Shown here: positions 11,270 through 24,573 of the stretch, piece by piece
Layout of the letters: every line of letters starts with the position of its first letter
How positions within the stretch are numbered: the first letter of the stretch is position 1
Source: Diphasiastrum complanatum
Lineage: Eukaryota > Streptophyta > Lycopodiopsida > Lycopodiales > Lycopodiaceae
NCBI GenBank assembly: GCA_029204225.1
Contig: CM055100.1
Coordinates: 30,256,149-30,320,148, forward strand
Length of the DNA stretch: 64,000 bases
Direction of reading: 5' to 3'
Made by a program: the position numbers and the translations under genes
Notes under the pieces: generated by a model
The model's database searches: none
What the model was told of the DNA's origin: nothing
What the model saw: only the letters and a program-made list of their open reading frames with translations

Positions 11270-11560
11270 GAAAAGTTGGGAGGGGACATGGGGTACAATG
11301 CCCCCGCTCCCCCTTCCCCCGTCCTTTTCTCCCTCCCTCCCCCTTCGCAGCTCGCTCTCCCACCCCCCGGACCGCTAGCCCAATTGGGGGCGTAGCGGCC
11401 CGGGGGCGCCACTGCACACACCCCCCCCTTCCAAGAAAGCGCGAGGGGGAGGGGGGGGGGGTTTCCCAGGCAGCTCACGCGATGTGAGCCCGCGACTCTG
11501 CGGGTGGGCGGGCGTGAGCCCCGGACCTGGGCAGCGTGAGCTGCCCGTGACGATAGCAAG
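11270..11560. other. GC-rich island with C/G homopolymer runs
   Basis: About 290 bp are strikingly C/G-rich amid AT-rich DNA, with runs of 6-10 C or G (11,420-11,462) and an imperfect inverted word set cagctcacg/cgtgagctg at about 11,471 and 11,532. Open frames on both strands are compositional. It may be part of a transposon terminus or a methylation-prone repeat. It is not a gene I can defend. Confidence 0.4.
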
Positions 11561-11599
11561 GATTCGACAGTCCATTTAATCGGCATCTGGATACATCGA

Positions 11600-12897
11600 T
11601 TGCCGCTTGTCACCTTTAGGTTAATCTGGCCAACTACCCGTGATTAGTCTGGTTTTACAACAAATTGCACAAAGTTAGGGACAACTGAGCTTCTGATACA
11701 AATGGTTCATGTAAGCACGTATATTTTGCTAGCATTACACAAACGTATAAGTCCTATGAACCTTGGAAGAAAATACAGTTGATACATGTAACGTTTTTAA
11801 TCATGGCCCTAGCTATAGTAGCTAAAAAAATCAAACTCGCACGATCCGCGAAACAAAAGTACAAACCATGTCCTCAAAGGACCCTATCGAAACAAGAGCG
11901 AGCCATGTTCCAGGAGTGATTTCCACATCGACATTTAGTTGAGCTTTCACTTATGCAATCTAGTAAAATATCAACACCAGATGATCCATTTTAGTCAATG
12001 CTTCCTGCCCGTGCGTTGTGATGGGGCAGCAGGAAAGCACCGGGGGGGGGGGGGGTGTTGTTCTAGGTAGCGCTCACGCTTGCATTGAATCGGAAGTCAT
12101 CTATGTGTTACTGTTCAAGCTCAAAATTCAAATGACCCCAAAATTTCCAAAGCACCTATGCATATTTGAAATGTACAATGATTCTTGAAAATAGATGCTA
12201 CTATCAACAAAATTCTTTTGGAGATAGTACAATGTTTTTATTTTAGAATGTATGACATCCAATATACCTACAAGTGGTTGTGTGAGTTCCCATTCATTTA
12301 TGTTTGATAGAAAAAAAATTAAAATAATGAAACAAATTATGAGATTCTAAATATAGCACAAAAACTAATTGGATAAAATAAAAATAAAAGCATTAACTTA
12401 AATACTTGCAATTGCAATTTTTAAAATCATTTGGATTGAAGGATTATATATGGAAGTTAATGAACCAACAAGTACCAACTAAAGGCTAAAGATGGGAATG
12501 CTAGCATCAGAAAGAAAGAAATAGCATGATTTTGGCAACTTGAAAGCATAATCCCCTCAATCATGAAAAGATTTGACAATTTGACTTGATGCCCTCTAGG
12601 CAAACTTAGACACTCAAATACGATTGTACCATTTTTTCTAAGTGTGACATGTAAACGATTTTGAATTTTCAAAGCTAATCAACTACTACATTAATGTTCA
12701 TGTTTCATTTGATGAGATCAATCCACATCAGCCATAGAATCTATCCAAGCCTTAGGATTGGGTCATGCTTATTAATCTCCTGACTAATTGCACTCTAGAT
12801 ATTGCCATCCTTAAAAGTTGAATTACTTTGAAATCCGAAACATAATGCGCTTGTTATAGGAAGAAACCAAATATATTGTGAGCACCTATTACAAAAC

Positions 12898-12930
<33 letters not shown>

Positions 12931-13530
12931 GAAGTTTACAAATTGTTGTCAATGTTTTTGCTTCATGTAATTACAGAAAACTCGAGAAACCAGCCAGTCT
13001 CGATTGGTAAGCTTGAACCTTTCAGATCTAGACATCTGAATCATCCTATATAGCAGCAAATGGCCACATCACAATAGATGACACCTCGGGCATCAACAAA
13101 GAAAACATCTTTGTCCCAAATCTTGTTGATCTCAAGCACAAACCAAACTGAAGTAACGATTTCAATATATTCCTGTGATGTATTCTAGCTGCAACTAGCG
13201 ATGTGATTACCAGTCTTTTTCCTTCTAGATATCGACCTTGCTCAGCCATATCCAACAACAATCTATTGTGACAATCAAAGCACAATTGCACTATCTCTAA
13301 ATCCGAGATTTCACTCTTGAAGCAAACATATCAAAATAAGGTATCACTACCTTGGAGAAAAAGTGCAAGGCAAGGAAGTGTCATTGGTTTATTGCAGGAT
13401 AGATCTTATGGCAGCAGATTACTTCATGAAAGCTCTATCAAAAGAGCACCATCTCATATTTAATAACATGCTAAATCTGAAGATCAAAGTTTTCCAGGAT
13501 CCACATTAAGGAGGAGTGTTGGATTTCTAT
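11600..13530. other. AT-rich intergenic DNA
   Basis: No coding signal. A (GA)n run lies at about 12,900-12,927 and an 11-bp G run at about 12,043. The only open frames (about 12,457 and 13,046) resemble nothing known. Confidence 0.5.
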
Positions 13531-13532
13531 GC

Positions 13533-16500
13533 TCAGGAGCAAATCCATTTAGTAATGAGCATCCTGAGAAGCTGGAAAATTTGACTCAATCGACAAATCT
13601 GATGAAGCTGACAAATTGGACCAAGTCGACATTTTGTTCTATACATCAAGGCAAGATCTCCTTTCTTCATATCCTTCTTATGTAATCGACGATCATGCCA
13701 TGCTTTTTGACAAGCTTTCTTTGTTGCTGGTGCGTGAACTGCCATCAATTTGGTTTCACAAAGTTTATGAAAAGCCTCATGATGGAGTCGTAAAGATTTA
13801 GCATTATCCAAGCATTCTGTTGATGCTATGCGTAGTGATGGAATCAAAAATATAATTGGCATAACTGCATCATGACCATAAACTAGTTGAAATGGCGTCT
13901 GATTTGTACTAACTTAATAAGCTGTCCTGAATGCCCATAATGCTGCATGTAGTTTATGTTCCCAATCAAAATGACTTGCTTCCACTGTTTTTGTCATAAT
14001 ACTGCAAAGAATTTTATTGAAAGATTCTGCTTGTCCATTATCCCTCGGATAATATGGAGTGCTAAACTGATGAATAACAAAAACTTCCTCCAATAGACAC
14101 TTGATCGTTTCATTGACAAAATGTGTTCCTCGGTCAATGATGATCTTAATAGGACACCCAAATCAAACAATGATGTTTTATATAAAAACTTAGTAGTAGT
14201 TTTTGCATCAGCTACACGAACTGCTCTGGCTTCAATCCATTCGGTCATATAGTTTATCGCTATGATAATATGTGTAGCTTGAGTACCTCCTCGTGCTGCA
14301 GGATGAATAGGATCAAGATAATCAAGTCCCCAATTTTCAAACAGTTTTGTGCTAAGACTGGATGTAAAGGCTCGTAATTATGTTTCGTAGGACACGACAT
14401 GCACGTTGACAAACATCACAAGATTGAATGTACTTGTCAATATCTTTATGAAGTGTAGGCCACCAACATTCTGATTGTAAAATTTTATAAACGGCAATAT
14501 CGGATGAACATTGTCCTCCTCCCATTCCATCATGAGAAATCAGGTACTTCATGTGGTAAAACACATCTTCTAAGAATATCGTCAGCTCCACGACAACAAT
14601 CAGTTGATAAGATTGTGATTTTAAAATCAATCGTCTTTGTTGAGCTTTGGACAAGGATTCATTAGGTTGACCCAACATCAGATATTCAACAATGTCTTAT
14701 GGCCACTCAAGTACTGCTTCAACATAAAATAAAGTAGCATTCGATAGCTCATCATCAACTTCAATATTAACTGGCGTTGTTTGTATTCTTGAGATGTGAT
14801 CGGAAAGATAATGTTGTTTGCCTTTCCAAACCACAACCTGAAAATCAAATTCAATCAATAAAAGTAACCGCATAGCCATCAAATAATTTTGAAACTTTTT
14901 TACTGAAAACACCATAGCCAGCACTTCTCGTTCTATAGTTGAATAACTTATTTCTGCATCACTAAGTTGTCGACTAGCAAATCTGATTGGAAAATCTTTC
15001 TTATATTCTCTTGATTGCGTCAAGACGAATCCAATGACATATTTTGATGCATCAATGTGCACATGGAACTCAATTGTCCAATTAGGAGTTCATAATATTG
15101 GTGCAGATGCTAAGGCTTTCCTCAATTTTTCAAATGCTTCCAATGCCTTAGTTCTCCAAATTGGTACAATTGTCAATTTGTATGTAGGTCGTTGTAGATC
15201 CGCCCAAGATAAGAAGAATATTCAATAATCATTTACATGACCCATTAAAATGTAAACTCCTCTAATTGTTCCTGGTGGAGGCAATTCTAGAATAACCTTG
15301 ATTTTTGAATAATCTGTAGCAATTCCATGTCTCAAAATTTCATGTCCAAGAACAACTCCATGAGTAACCCATATTTGACACTTTTTTGGATTTAAGAAAA
15401 TCTGGTACTTACGACAACACTTTTTCCAAATGTTTCGGATGGTTTATTTCCAAACCATGAACTCCAAGATCATCCAAATAACTTTCAACAAAATTTTGCA
15501 AATACACTTTGAAACCAAACTACATAACTCGTTGAAAGAACTCGATGAATAACAAAGTCCAAACGACATAACTTTATAAGCATAGGTTTTCTCATTCTGT
15601 TGTGAAAGCTAATTTATGCCAATCCGTAGGTACGATTTAAACTTGATTATATCCACTGAATCCATCCAAAACAACTTTAAGCTTCCACTCCAGCAAGGCA
15701 ATCCAATAAGCTTTCCGTGAAAGGCAATTGAAAGTGATCCTTTCGTGTTACTTTATTCAAAGCCTTTAGGTTCACACAGATTCTCATCTTGCCATTTTTC
15801 TTTAGAACAACAACAATTGGTGAAACACACTCGGTATGCTCAATTTCATAAATGAACTCCGCTTCCAACAATCTCTACAACTCCTTCTTTATAAGATCTG
15901 TGACATTCGAATCACAACGATGGATAGTATGCTCGACTAAAGAAGTAGGAATTCCCTTTGAATCTTTATATGTCCAAATGAAACAATCTTGATATTTGAT
16001 CAACAAATTTCTCAAGGCTTGAAACTGGTCTGACGAAAGTTGTGCTCCAACTTGAACTATTTTCTCATCTTCACTTGGCTCAACAAGGCTCATAGGTTGA
16101 ATCCTAGCTGGTCCATCGTAGACTTCTTGTGCTTCTGGAAATTGGTCCTCAGGTTCACGATGAGCTTTAGGTAACATAATCACAACGTCATCAAGAGTAT
16201 AACGTTTAAAATGATTTGGTACATCTTGTCAAACTTCATCTGCTTTTATGCTTAGATTTCTTAGCATAAGTCTTGCAAGTGATGAATTCCTAGAGCTTTG
16301 ACTCGAATAATCATCTTAAATCTTCCCTTTTCCTTTATTCAATAAAAGTGGTGTGTCCCCATGGGCACTAATTTTTGGTCAATCGTCGAAACTGCTTCAT
16401 TTGGTGGGTTCTTCCACTTTAGGACCATGTTATGATGCTGTTTAGCTTTCTTTCATTGGGAATATTGCGAACTCCAAACCTCGTAGGATCCATATGAGTC

Positions 16501-18180
16501 AAAATTTTCTCATCAGTGAGTTCTGCATTCTCATCATAAAATAAAGCATGACTAACATGAATAAGTTCTTCTTCAATAGGATATGGAATTAGGTCAGTCG
16601 ATATCCATGCCACATTTATCATATTGATTGGAAATGTAATTGGTTTATCAAGAGTACAATCAGCCATAGGAAGATCGCTTAGTTTTGGCTTGTCGTCCCG
16701 TTGACACATATCGCCTTCTGTATAATCGACAGTTGCAAGATCTTGATTCCAATTAACATTATCAGTTTGAGAGTCGTAATGCACTCCCAAAGCTTTGTCT
16801 GCTCGATCACAAGAATGATCCATGGTCGATAAATCATCATCTTCTTTTTGAACTGCTGGCTTGATTGTCCATGTCAATGGATCAACTTTGATTGCTCATT
16901 CACAGTTTTCAAATGTGATCTTTCCTGTGCCCTAGTTATGAGTTATTTGCACAACTCGTAACCATGGGCGTCCCAATAAAATACAATAAACTGATGGTGC
17001 TTCCGGTAAGTCCATCACTACAAAAGTAATGACAAACTAGATATCCACAATTTCAACTGGTATGTCTTTCACTATATCTTTAGGATGAACTGTAGTTTGC
17101 TGATCAACCAACTTAATAGCAAAATTCATAGGCTTCATCCTTGTAAGACCCCATTTGGCACATATCTTTGTTGAAATAAGGTTGACTCCTGAATCTCCAT
17201 CTATCACTTCTGCCTCTCAATTAAAATATCTGTGTTGAATTGGCAGGGTGATATTTCTCTGTTCACTCTCCCAGGCAGTTCCTACATATAGAACTTCATT
17301 TGAGTCTTCAAATCCGACACAATATAGCAGTTCTCGCTGGACTTTCGGTTCGGTCTTGGTCAATCTCTCAGCTAATAATTCCTTGTCTTGAGGCACTAAC
17401 TTTAAGAATTCTTCCAAAGTAATGTTCATCTTACTTGACATAATATTCACAATAAGTTCTATTTGCGACACCTCAGATTCAATCATCTTGAATGGTTCTT
17501 CACGATGATACACTTAAGTGTTAACATCCGTGCATGGATGTGATCCTCGCATAGGATCTTGTAAGTTCGATGGTGGTATAGGTATGGAATGAACCTATAG
17601 TATTGTAGCTCTGGCAGTTTCCATGGCTTCTTCTTCTTGTAAATCCTTGATCCACTGTCTCATGTTATGATATTTCTTCTTCTCAAAGTTGAGATTTGGA
17701 TACACCCTTGATGCGGTAGGTAAATCAGTAACTGGAATAGATTCTACAGGTGTTGGTTCAACAACAACTTCTTTATGTTTATGAGCTCTTGTGACAACCA
17801 TCACTGGTGCACATGTTTCATTAGGACGAGCTGCTGGTCTTTGCTTGATTTTTGCTGAATAATCCGTGGATTAAATGAACAAAAAATTGTCTCATGTCCA
17901 GTTGACTCAGTGTTTAAGTTCATGTCTGATCCTCTTCGGTAAACTTGCTAAGAACCACATGATCATAGCTTCTTTGTTAATGAGATTTGGTTTACACTTT
18001 GATCTGAGATGTTTGATTCATTGGATATAATCTAGCATTCTCTTATTCTTTTCCATTTTGATTTTACTTAATACTAGGAAAGGATCTTACAAAAAAATTC
18101 TGGGCTTAAATCTCGTAATGAGTGTAGCTTTAACTACTTCCTAGTCTGATCATTCCATCAAATCTTGATTGTAAAAATCA
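13533..18180 (-). pseudogene. Ty3/Gypsy retrotransposon polyprotein (gag-PR-RT-RH-INT), degenerate
   Basis: Read on the minus strand from 18,180 downward the order is complete. It runs gag-like DNA with stops (about 17,600-18,180), a gag tail (17,217-17,804) and a protease relic at about 17,190 (GDSGVNLIS). Next come the RT fingers at 15,677-15,871 (VSPIVVVLKKNGKMRICVNL) with a badly broken palm to 15,100, and RNase H at 14,697-15,062 (HIDASKYVIGFVLTQ, YSTIEREVLAMVFSVKKF). Integrase follows with its HHCC finger (CWWPTLHKDIDKYIQSCDVC) and core at 13,860-14,250. The integrase C-terminus is at 13,533-13,862. gag-PR-RT-RH-INT is the Ty3/Gypsy order. The RT wording (SPIVVVLKKNGKMRIC) recalls the Tat branch, but I hold that loosely. 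It has many stops and frameshifts. No LTRs were recognised. Confidence 0.92.
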
Positions 18181-18183
18181 ATC

Positions 18184-19556
18184 TTGAGCAGCACCAATCA
18201 AAGACATAATGGATTGGAAGTCAAATTTCATATTGACAAGTGTGTAATTTCGAGGGAGAGTGAAGTGATAGCTAGAGGATCTAGAGTTGGAAAGTTTTAC
18301 AAGTTAGATTCTAGGGAGAGTGCTAACATTTCTGATGTTGCTTATGAGACCAAGGTTCATCAAGAGGATCTATGGCATAAGAGATTGGGTCATCCCAGTC
18401 TCAAGGCCATGCAATCTATGGTCAAGGAAGGAAAAGTTGTTGGACTACCAAAGACACTGTCAAAGGAGCTTCAACCCTGTGAAGCTTGTGTTTTGGCAAA
18501 ATCGATATCACATAGAAGACATTTTCCAAGATCTAGCATCAAGAATCAACAACATTTGAACTCGTGCACTCTGATGTTCATTTCTCTTCTACCAAGAGCA
18601 AAGGAAGAGCAAATTGTTTTGTCTCTTTCATAGATGATTACACAAGATATTCTTGGATCTATATGCTATCTTCTAAAGCCATGGTTTATGTTGTCTTTCT
18701 TACTTTCAAAGCTTATGTAGAAAAGCAGTTTTCTTTTAAGTTAAAAGCCTTGAAAAGTGACAGTGGAGGTGAATACACCTCTAATAAGTTTAAAGACTAT
18801 TGTGAGAGAGAGGGAATACAAAGAGAATTTTCTTGTTCTTATACTCCTCAGCAAAATAGAGTTGCTGAAAGAAAAAATAGAACATTGTGTGAATGTGCAA
18901 AAGCCATTAGGCTAGAAGCATCTCTACCTAAAGAATTTTGGGGAGAAGCAGCTGCATGTGCAAATTATCTTTGTAACAGGCTTCCTAACTTTGCTATAGA
19001 AGGAAGAACACCATATGAGACGTTTTTACAAGAAAAAGCCTAAGGTAGATCATCTTAGAATCTTTGGCTGTTTATGCTATGTGCATGTTCCTTTAGAGAC
19101 TAGGAAAAAAGATGATCCTAGTGCTATTAAAGGTATTTTTGTTGGACATGCATCTTCTAAGAAAGCATATAAAGTTTATGTTCTCTCTACTAACAAGAAT
19201 GCTGTAAGTAGAGATTGATCTTCCATGAAGATTAGAAGTTTAACTTGGATGAGGCAAATATCAAGGAATCTCATGCAGGATCTACAATCATTAATCTTGA
19301 TGTTGTTCAGGATTTGGTGGGGCCGAGCCTTGAGGAGGAGCAACTTCAAGCACCTACACCAAGAAGCTCCACTAGAGAAAGATCTGAGCCAAAAAGGCTC
19401 ACTTATGATGAGGGAGGAAGACAAGTGGAAGGTGAGACTTCCTATCATTTATTCTTCATTTCAGATGATGAGCCTAAAGATGTCCAAGAAGCTCCTCAAT
19501 CCAAGGAGTGGGTTGAAGCAATGACCCAAGTGTTGGATTATTCTCCTTCTTATTAA
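18184..19556 (+). pseudogene. Ty1/Copia fragment: gag-pre-integrase and integrase
   Basis: Plus-strand Copia pol piece starting at a junction with the minus-strand Gypsy copy. The gag-pre-integrase zinc motif comes first (LWHKRLGHPSLKAM, then CEACVLAK). After a frameshift near 18,560 comes the integrase core: HSDVH, FIDDYTRYSWIYML, ALKSDSGGEY and TPQQNRVAERKNRTL, which hold the catalytic Asp, Asp and Glu. Another shift near 19,020 leads to the C-terminal blocks (FGCLCYVHVP, GIFVGHAS). The frame ends at 19,556 just after SKEWVEAM, before RT. Three reading frames are needed, so it is inactive. Confidence 0.92.
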
Positions 19557-19724
19557 ATGACTAATCGGTTTTAATCCTCATCCATTGTTTATCCAGTTCT
19601 GCGGATTTTCTCGTGTCTTTATTCAGTCTGCAGATTTACAAGTGTTTTTACACAGTTTGTAGAAATACATGAAGTTTAACAACACTATCGTATTTTCTCT
19701 CTCTACAATCCAGATATTGTCGTC

Positions 19725-20300
19725 TGTTAGGAATTACGTGTAAAAATGTAGTGTCGTCTTTTTTGCATTTTTTGCCTATCAGGATTGCAGAGTCGCATTT
19801 TTTCGCATTTTTTCAAAGTGCCTCAAATGTTAAAGAAATGACTTTGGCAAAGTGTGGGGCTATCCCAATATTAAGGAAATGAGATTTTATAACATTGTCA
19901 TTTTTTCGCAAAAAGACGACACTGTCGCCTGTGACAATTTTAGTTCATTTCTGCAGAGTGACAGTTTTAGTTCATTTATGCAGACAGACTTTTTACGGCC
20001 AATTTTCACCGCTCATCAGCAATCAATTTCTGAGAAGGAACTGGATGAATGCCAGCGGACACCAGCCAACTGGCAATCGCATTTGACAACCTAATTATTC
20101 AGTATAAATCAGCTGTTCATACATCTCTTTTCAAGTTCGGAAGCAACGAATCAACATTGTGAATTGTGAAGGAGTTGAGTGTTATTACACGACGCTTCCT
20201 GCACTCTTATCAGGCAGATTATTCACAGTCAGAAAGTATTGTTGTTAGCTCTCTATCAAGCTTTCAAGCTTGAACAGCTCGTTTACTTTCTGGACTATGC
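19725..20300 (+). repeat. Possible LTR or solo LTR with a TATA box
   Basis: The segment starts tgttaggaatta, has a purine/pyrimidine-biased first half, and carries a good TATA box (agtataaatc, 20,102-20,111) with a C/T-rich start region 25-40 bp later. This is the usual look of a Copia LTR. I could not find a second copy in the window or a clear 5-bp target duplication, so the limits are approximate. Confidence 0.4.
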
Positions 20301-20305
20301 TACAT

Positions 20306-20771
20306 TCATTGCATAAGTAGTTTTCCAAGCATATTGCTCCTAGTGTTGTCTTTTAAAACTTTTTCTACGATACTGTTGTCATTGTGTTGAACACCCTTGT
20401 CTTCAATGTCAAGTTCCTCACACAAGTCAATGACAACGTTATTTGTGGGCTTTTGGACACTTTTTGTGGCAAGTGTGGTAACAACAACCAAATTAACAGA
20501 TGACAAAGTTTTGTCTAGAATGTAGTAACTGAGAGAGCCAAAGCCTTCCACAGTTTGCATTTTTAAGAGGTCATTATGCATCTCCTGAGTTGCTATCATA
20601 GCAAATACCTCAATATCACTAGATGGGCGATTCATTCTGTCCTCCAGAGTCTTGAAATCCAACACTGCATGACCTCCCTTGTTTGGAAGCCCTAAATGTT
20701 CTCCCCCAATTTGATGCAAGTATACCACAAAGTCCTCACCATACTCCATTGGAGTTAGTTGAACAACTACA
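20306..20771 (-). CDS. Unrecognised ORF, possible terminal exon
   Basis: A minus-strand frame runs from an acceptor-like tgatgcag at about 20,771 through VVVQLTPMEYGEDFVVYLHQ to a stop at 20,306, about 154 codons. The composition is protein-like, with mixed hydrophobic and acidic residues and no low complexity, and the second half is Ser/Asp/Asn-rich. I do not recognise the family. It could be the last exon of a host gene or part of a transposon ORF. The next repeats begin about 130 bp upstream of the acceptor and no partner exon was found. Confidence 0.35.
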
Positions 20772-20901
20772 CCTGCATCACACTAACACAAATCATTCAT
20801 GTTGCAAACTAGAATGTAATCTATAACAAATATGATCCATACACAGATCACTAAATTCAATTTTGAGTCTATCCATAGCAAAGTAAGAAATCTTTATACA
20901 T

Positions 20902-21150
20902 GCATGAACATGTAAATGAAAGGGTGGAGAAAGATTGCTACAGGTAAATATAATCTAGAACATTATTCAATAATGTTCTAAATTTGGATTAACTACATGA
21001 ACAGGTAAATGTACGGGTGGGGAAAGATTGTTACAAGTAACTCTAATTTAAAACATATCCAATAATGTTCTAATTTGGATTAATTGCATGAACAGGTAAA
21101 CGAAAGGCTGGAGAAAGATTGTTACATGTAAATCCAATTTAGAACATTAG
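20902..21150. repeat. Three-copy tandem repeat, unit 90-93 bp
   Basis: Units start at about 20,902, 20,995 and 21,085, each opening with catgaaca(t/g)gtaaa and containing ggagaaagattg and aatgttctaa words. The third copy is partial. The copies differ by 10-15%, so the array is older than the 10.3-kb one. Confidence 0.88.
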
Positions 21151-21270
21151 TCAACAATGGTTGATGTGAGACTAAGATAAATGCATGGAGTTACTCAATT
21201 GGGGTCATCTAATCAATCCCACCCCTTTTCTACAACATTCAAACGGAATATAAATGTATATATCAAGATC

Positions 21271-21500
21271 ATCAAATACTTGCAAACTTTTGTACTATGG
21301 ATTAATAAGCATACAGATGCAAATCCGAAGTATAAATATTGGAAACATGAAATGATAAGGCTTATCATCACCACTATTTATACATCTATATAATCAAATA
21401 CTTGCAAACTTTTGTGTTATAATTGACAAGCATACCGATACAAAGCCGAAGTTATAAATATTATAAACTTGGAATGAGGAGGCTAAAACTTGTCTATCTT
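21271..21500. repeat. Two-copy direct repeat, spacing about 122 bp
   Basis: atcaaatacttgcaaactt occurs at 21,271 and 21,393, and similarity continues through aagcata, gatac/gatgc and ataaatatt words for about 110 bp. This is a diverged tandem duplication in AT-rich DNA without coding signal. Confidence 0.8.
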
Positions 21501-21795
21501 GAACTTATACCTTCGAGATATATAGCAACCACAAATCCTTCTCCCCAAAAAAGTTCTATATATGAGGCTATGGCGTCAAAGTGCAATCACCTATAATCTC
21601 CTCACCGCACAACACCTCAAAACTCCTAGAAGATCTTAATTCAAGCTCTCTCACCTCACTGTCAATTCATAGGCAACTGAACTTTTGTATCGCTTTATAA
21701 TTTCTTCGGAGAGGAATCAATACGAGATTTGACAATGCATAAGAACAAAGAAAAAGGAATCTTTAGAATAGAAAATAAGCACAAAAAATCCTCAC

Positions 21796-21957
<162 letters not shown>

Positions 21958-22047
21958 CATAGATCTCACTCAGTCACTGAAGAAAGACTATACAACATTG
22001 CATGTGCAAAGTTGTCGGAAACATGAAAGGCAGCTATTGCTTTTGCT

Positions 22048-22840
22048 TTGTCAGAAGAGAGTGATGAGTATAGACGTCAGCACCACATACCTTCCAGTAA
22101 CGAACATTGCTTGTTGCTATTATGTTTCACCATTTTTCCTTTTAGCTTGTTTGTGTTGCTCATTTCACAAGTACATATGTCTATTTGCTTGCATCCAAAT
22201 AACAAGACCTTCAGGGTATATCTCGTGAAGGAGGTATTGTGGGACCAAATTATTGAGGCAGACAACAACATTCTACGGTCCATTGAGACCTACTACAATC
22301 AGAAATTAGCACCCGGGTTTGCCATGCAAACATTGGAGATGAGTTAGAAGAATTTTCCAGATTTGTTCACGGAGATGGTTGGTAAATGTCGTTCTTCATA
22401 TGTTTTGGAGAGACAGCCAGGGTTGATGCTAGCTGCACGACGTGCAATGTACAAGTTAGTTATCATTTTGGACGATGTGATAGTTGACTTCTCGGTTGGG
22501 ACTGGTGTGTTGTTGCACTCTGCCTCGTCTCTTGGTAGACATGTAGTGGGACTGGAGGCACACCCTTGTACGATACTATATTGGTCCCACAATTCAGAAG
22601 ACACTAGGTTAGTCAAATTTGTTTTTGTGCTAAAATCAAAACCTCTCGGCCAAATATTGCTATTTATCTTTATTACAAAATTTGTGTCCAATTAGGCGTA
22701 GGAAATCATATTTTTGATGGACATTTTTTTGTTTTGCAGATATCGTAGACTTCGAGTTTTTCAGTGGATCCGGATTGTTTTATGTCACTTGTTATTTTGT
22801 GTTGTGGCTTTTGTAAACAATTTGGAAATAATATGTCTTT
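22048..22840 (+). CDS. Unrecognised spliced ORF with a methyltransferase-like glycine loop
   Basis: A plus-strand frame reads through 22,048-22,344, meets one in-frame TAG (22,345-22,347) and continues in the same frame to about 22,609. A GT-AG intron (about 22,610-22,739, ending tttgcag) then gives a short last exon with a TAG near 22,840. The N-terminal ~50 residues look like non-coding sequence. The plausible protein begins around 22,200 (VYLVKEVLWDQIIEADNN). The stretch IVDFSVGTGVLLHSASSLG followed by RHVVGLE resembles motif I of class-I SAM-dependent methyltransferases, especially DNA N4/N6 enzymes (D-x-F-x-G-T-G, then G-R-x-x-x-G-x-E). The catalytic (D/N/S)PP(Y/W) motif was not found. 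It could be a decayed gene, a transposon-borne gene, or a gene with a premature stop. Confidence 0.4.
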
Positions 22841-23642
22841 TGTAGTTGAAAACAGAGTGTTTGTTCTATGCCACTTGATTTATAATACCTAGTTTTTTGA
22901 TGGCTCGTGATCATATGTACTTGTATTCAAATACATTTGTGTTTATCTATTTATAGCATTGTGGTCCATTCTGTACACATTTTATTGCCTTGTAATAATT
23001 GCCTTATGAACTTTTGAAAGAAGTTATTTTGAGTCCACCCCTAAATAAGTTGAAGATGCTTTTGGGTGTTTCAAGACATTTTGAAGGAATCAAATTTGTA
23101 TCATTTCGAATTGATTTGAATTGTACAATAATCAATTCAGGCTGCATCTATTACCAAAAACTCATTTATGATATGTTAACAAAGATATAAATACGTTACT
23201 ATCAAAGGGATTAGCTTCTTGGAAAGGTGTCTTATATGAGTCAATTTGCGTGCTTACAAGAAGATGTGCCAGCTTCATTAACCACTTTTCTTAATTTGAG
23301 AATTCCTTCCCTAAAGTGCATGACTTAACCTATATCTATAGGTTGAAATGCATCTTGGCGGCCAAAATATGAACTAGCTACATTTTTTTACCATCGTTGT
23401 CGTGCCTCATCTTATGCTCGAGTTACTAGCATGCAAATTGTGTAGTTGATAGGCGATTGTGAGAGCTCATATTAAGAACAAGCTTTGATAAATTTTTCGT
23501 AAGTCAAACATGATGGTGAGGTCTTTATTGCAAATGAAAATTCTATAGAAAGTCTCTCATTTTGGCTTTTTAGCCATGGCAAGCAAATGTTTGCTCTGTT
23601 TTTTTAACTGTAGGCTTGCCTTGGTCTTTATTACATAGTGCC

Positions 23643-23734
<92 letters not shown>

Positions 23735-24570
23735 TCAAATGCCCAATAGAAATTTGGACAGCTTTCTTGTTTGAAAGATTTTCTTATAGATAGGCTATGT
23801 TGTGAGATTTTGAAGGAGATTGTAGGCATGTGACGTACACAAAAAGCACACTTATTTTTATTTATTGCTTGGAGCGATTCTTTTGCCCTTAATTTTGGAA
23901 TATGGGCTACCATATTGTGATTGTTGAAATGTGAAACCCAGAGGATTGTAAGTTGTCATGTTCGTTATAGTTTACCGATAAGGAGGGACTTCGCCAAGAT
24001 GTTTTTTCTTACTTATGTTTTTCTTAAGTGCTATATGTCTATGTGTTTTGTCTGGACTTCCATTCTACACACATTGCTTGTTATTGCATCACAAGCAATA
24101 ATACGAATTGCATCATAAACAATATATAATCATAACACCTGATAAATACTTCCATTATAGAAGACAAAATGCACAGTTGAATGATACAACAAAGAAACAA
24201 ATTTATTATGAAAAGCTCGCTCGAATTTTGGACAAAGCTCGCTTGACCAAGCTCACTCCAACTTTACACTCTTCTCTGACATATAAGAAACCAGATGAGC
24301 CACTAGCAGCACCTGCAATAACGGATTTGGTTGGCTCCTTGTTTTGGTGTTTTTGCGCTCTTGTCTGGATTAAGACTGGTACAATTGGTGTTTGGGTGTT
24401 TTGATCACACTCATCAAGTAGAGTGGTGTGGTAGCCTCTTCTTGCTTATCTTTTTTTGTAATGGGCACACTAGATATGGATGATCGCAACTACAATCTTG
24501 ACAAAGTGGTATAAGACTGTCTTGAAGCTTGTTAGGACACTACACATGTAATTCTCTCCACATCTGTAAT
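22841..24570. other. AT-rich intergenic DNA with TA/TG microsatellite
   Basis: A (TA)n run at about 23,647-23,685 passes directly into (TG)n to about 23,733. No gene is supported. Frames at 22,999, 23,921 and 24,108 are short and unlike known proteins. Confidence 0.5.
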
Positions 24571-24573
24571 ATT

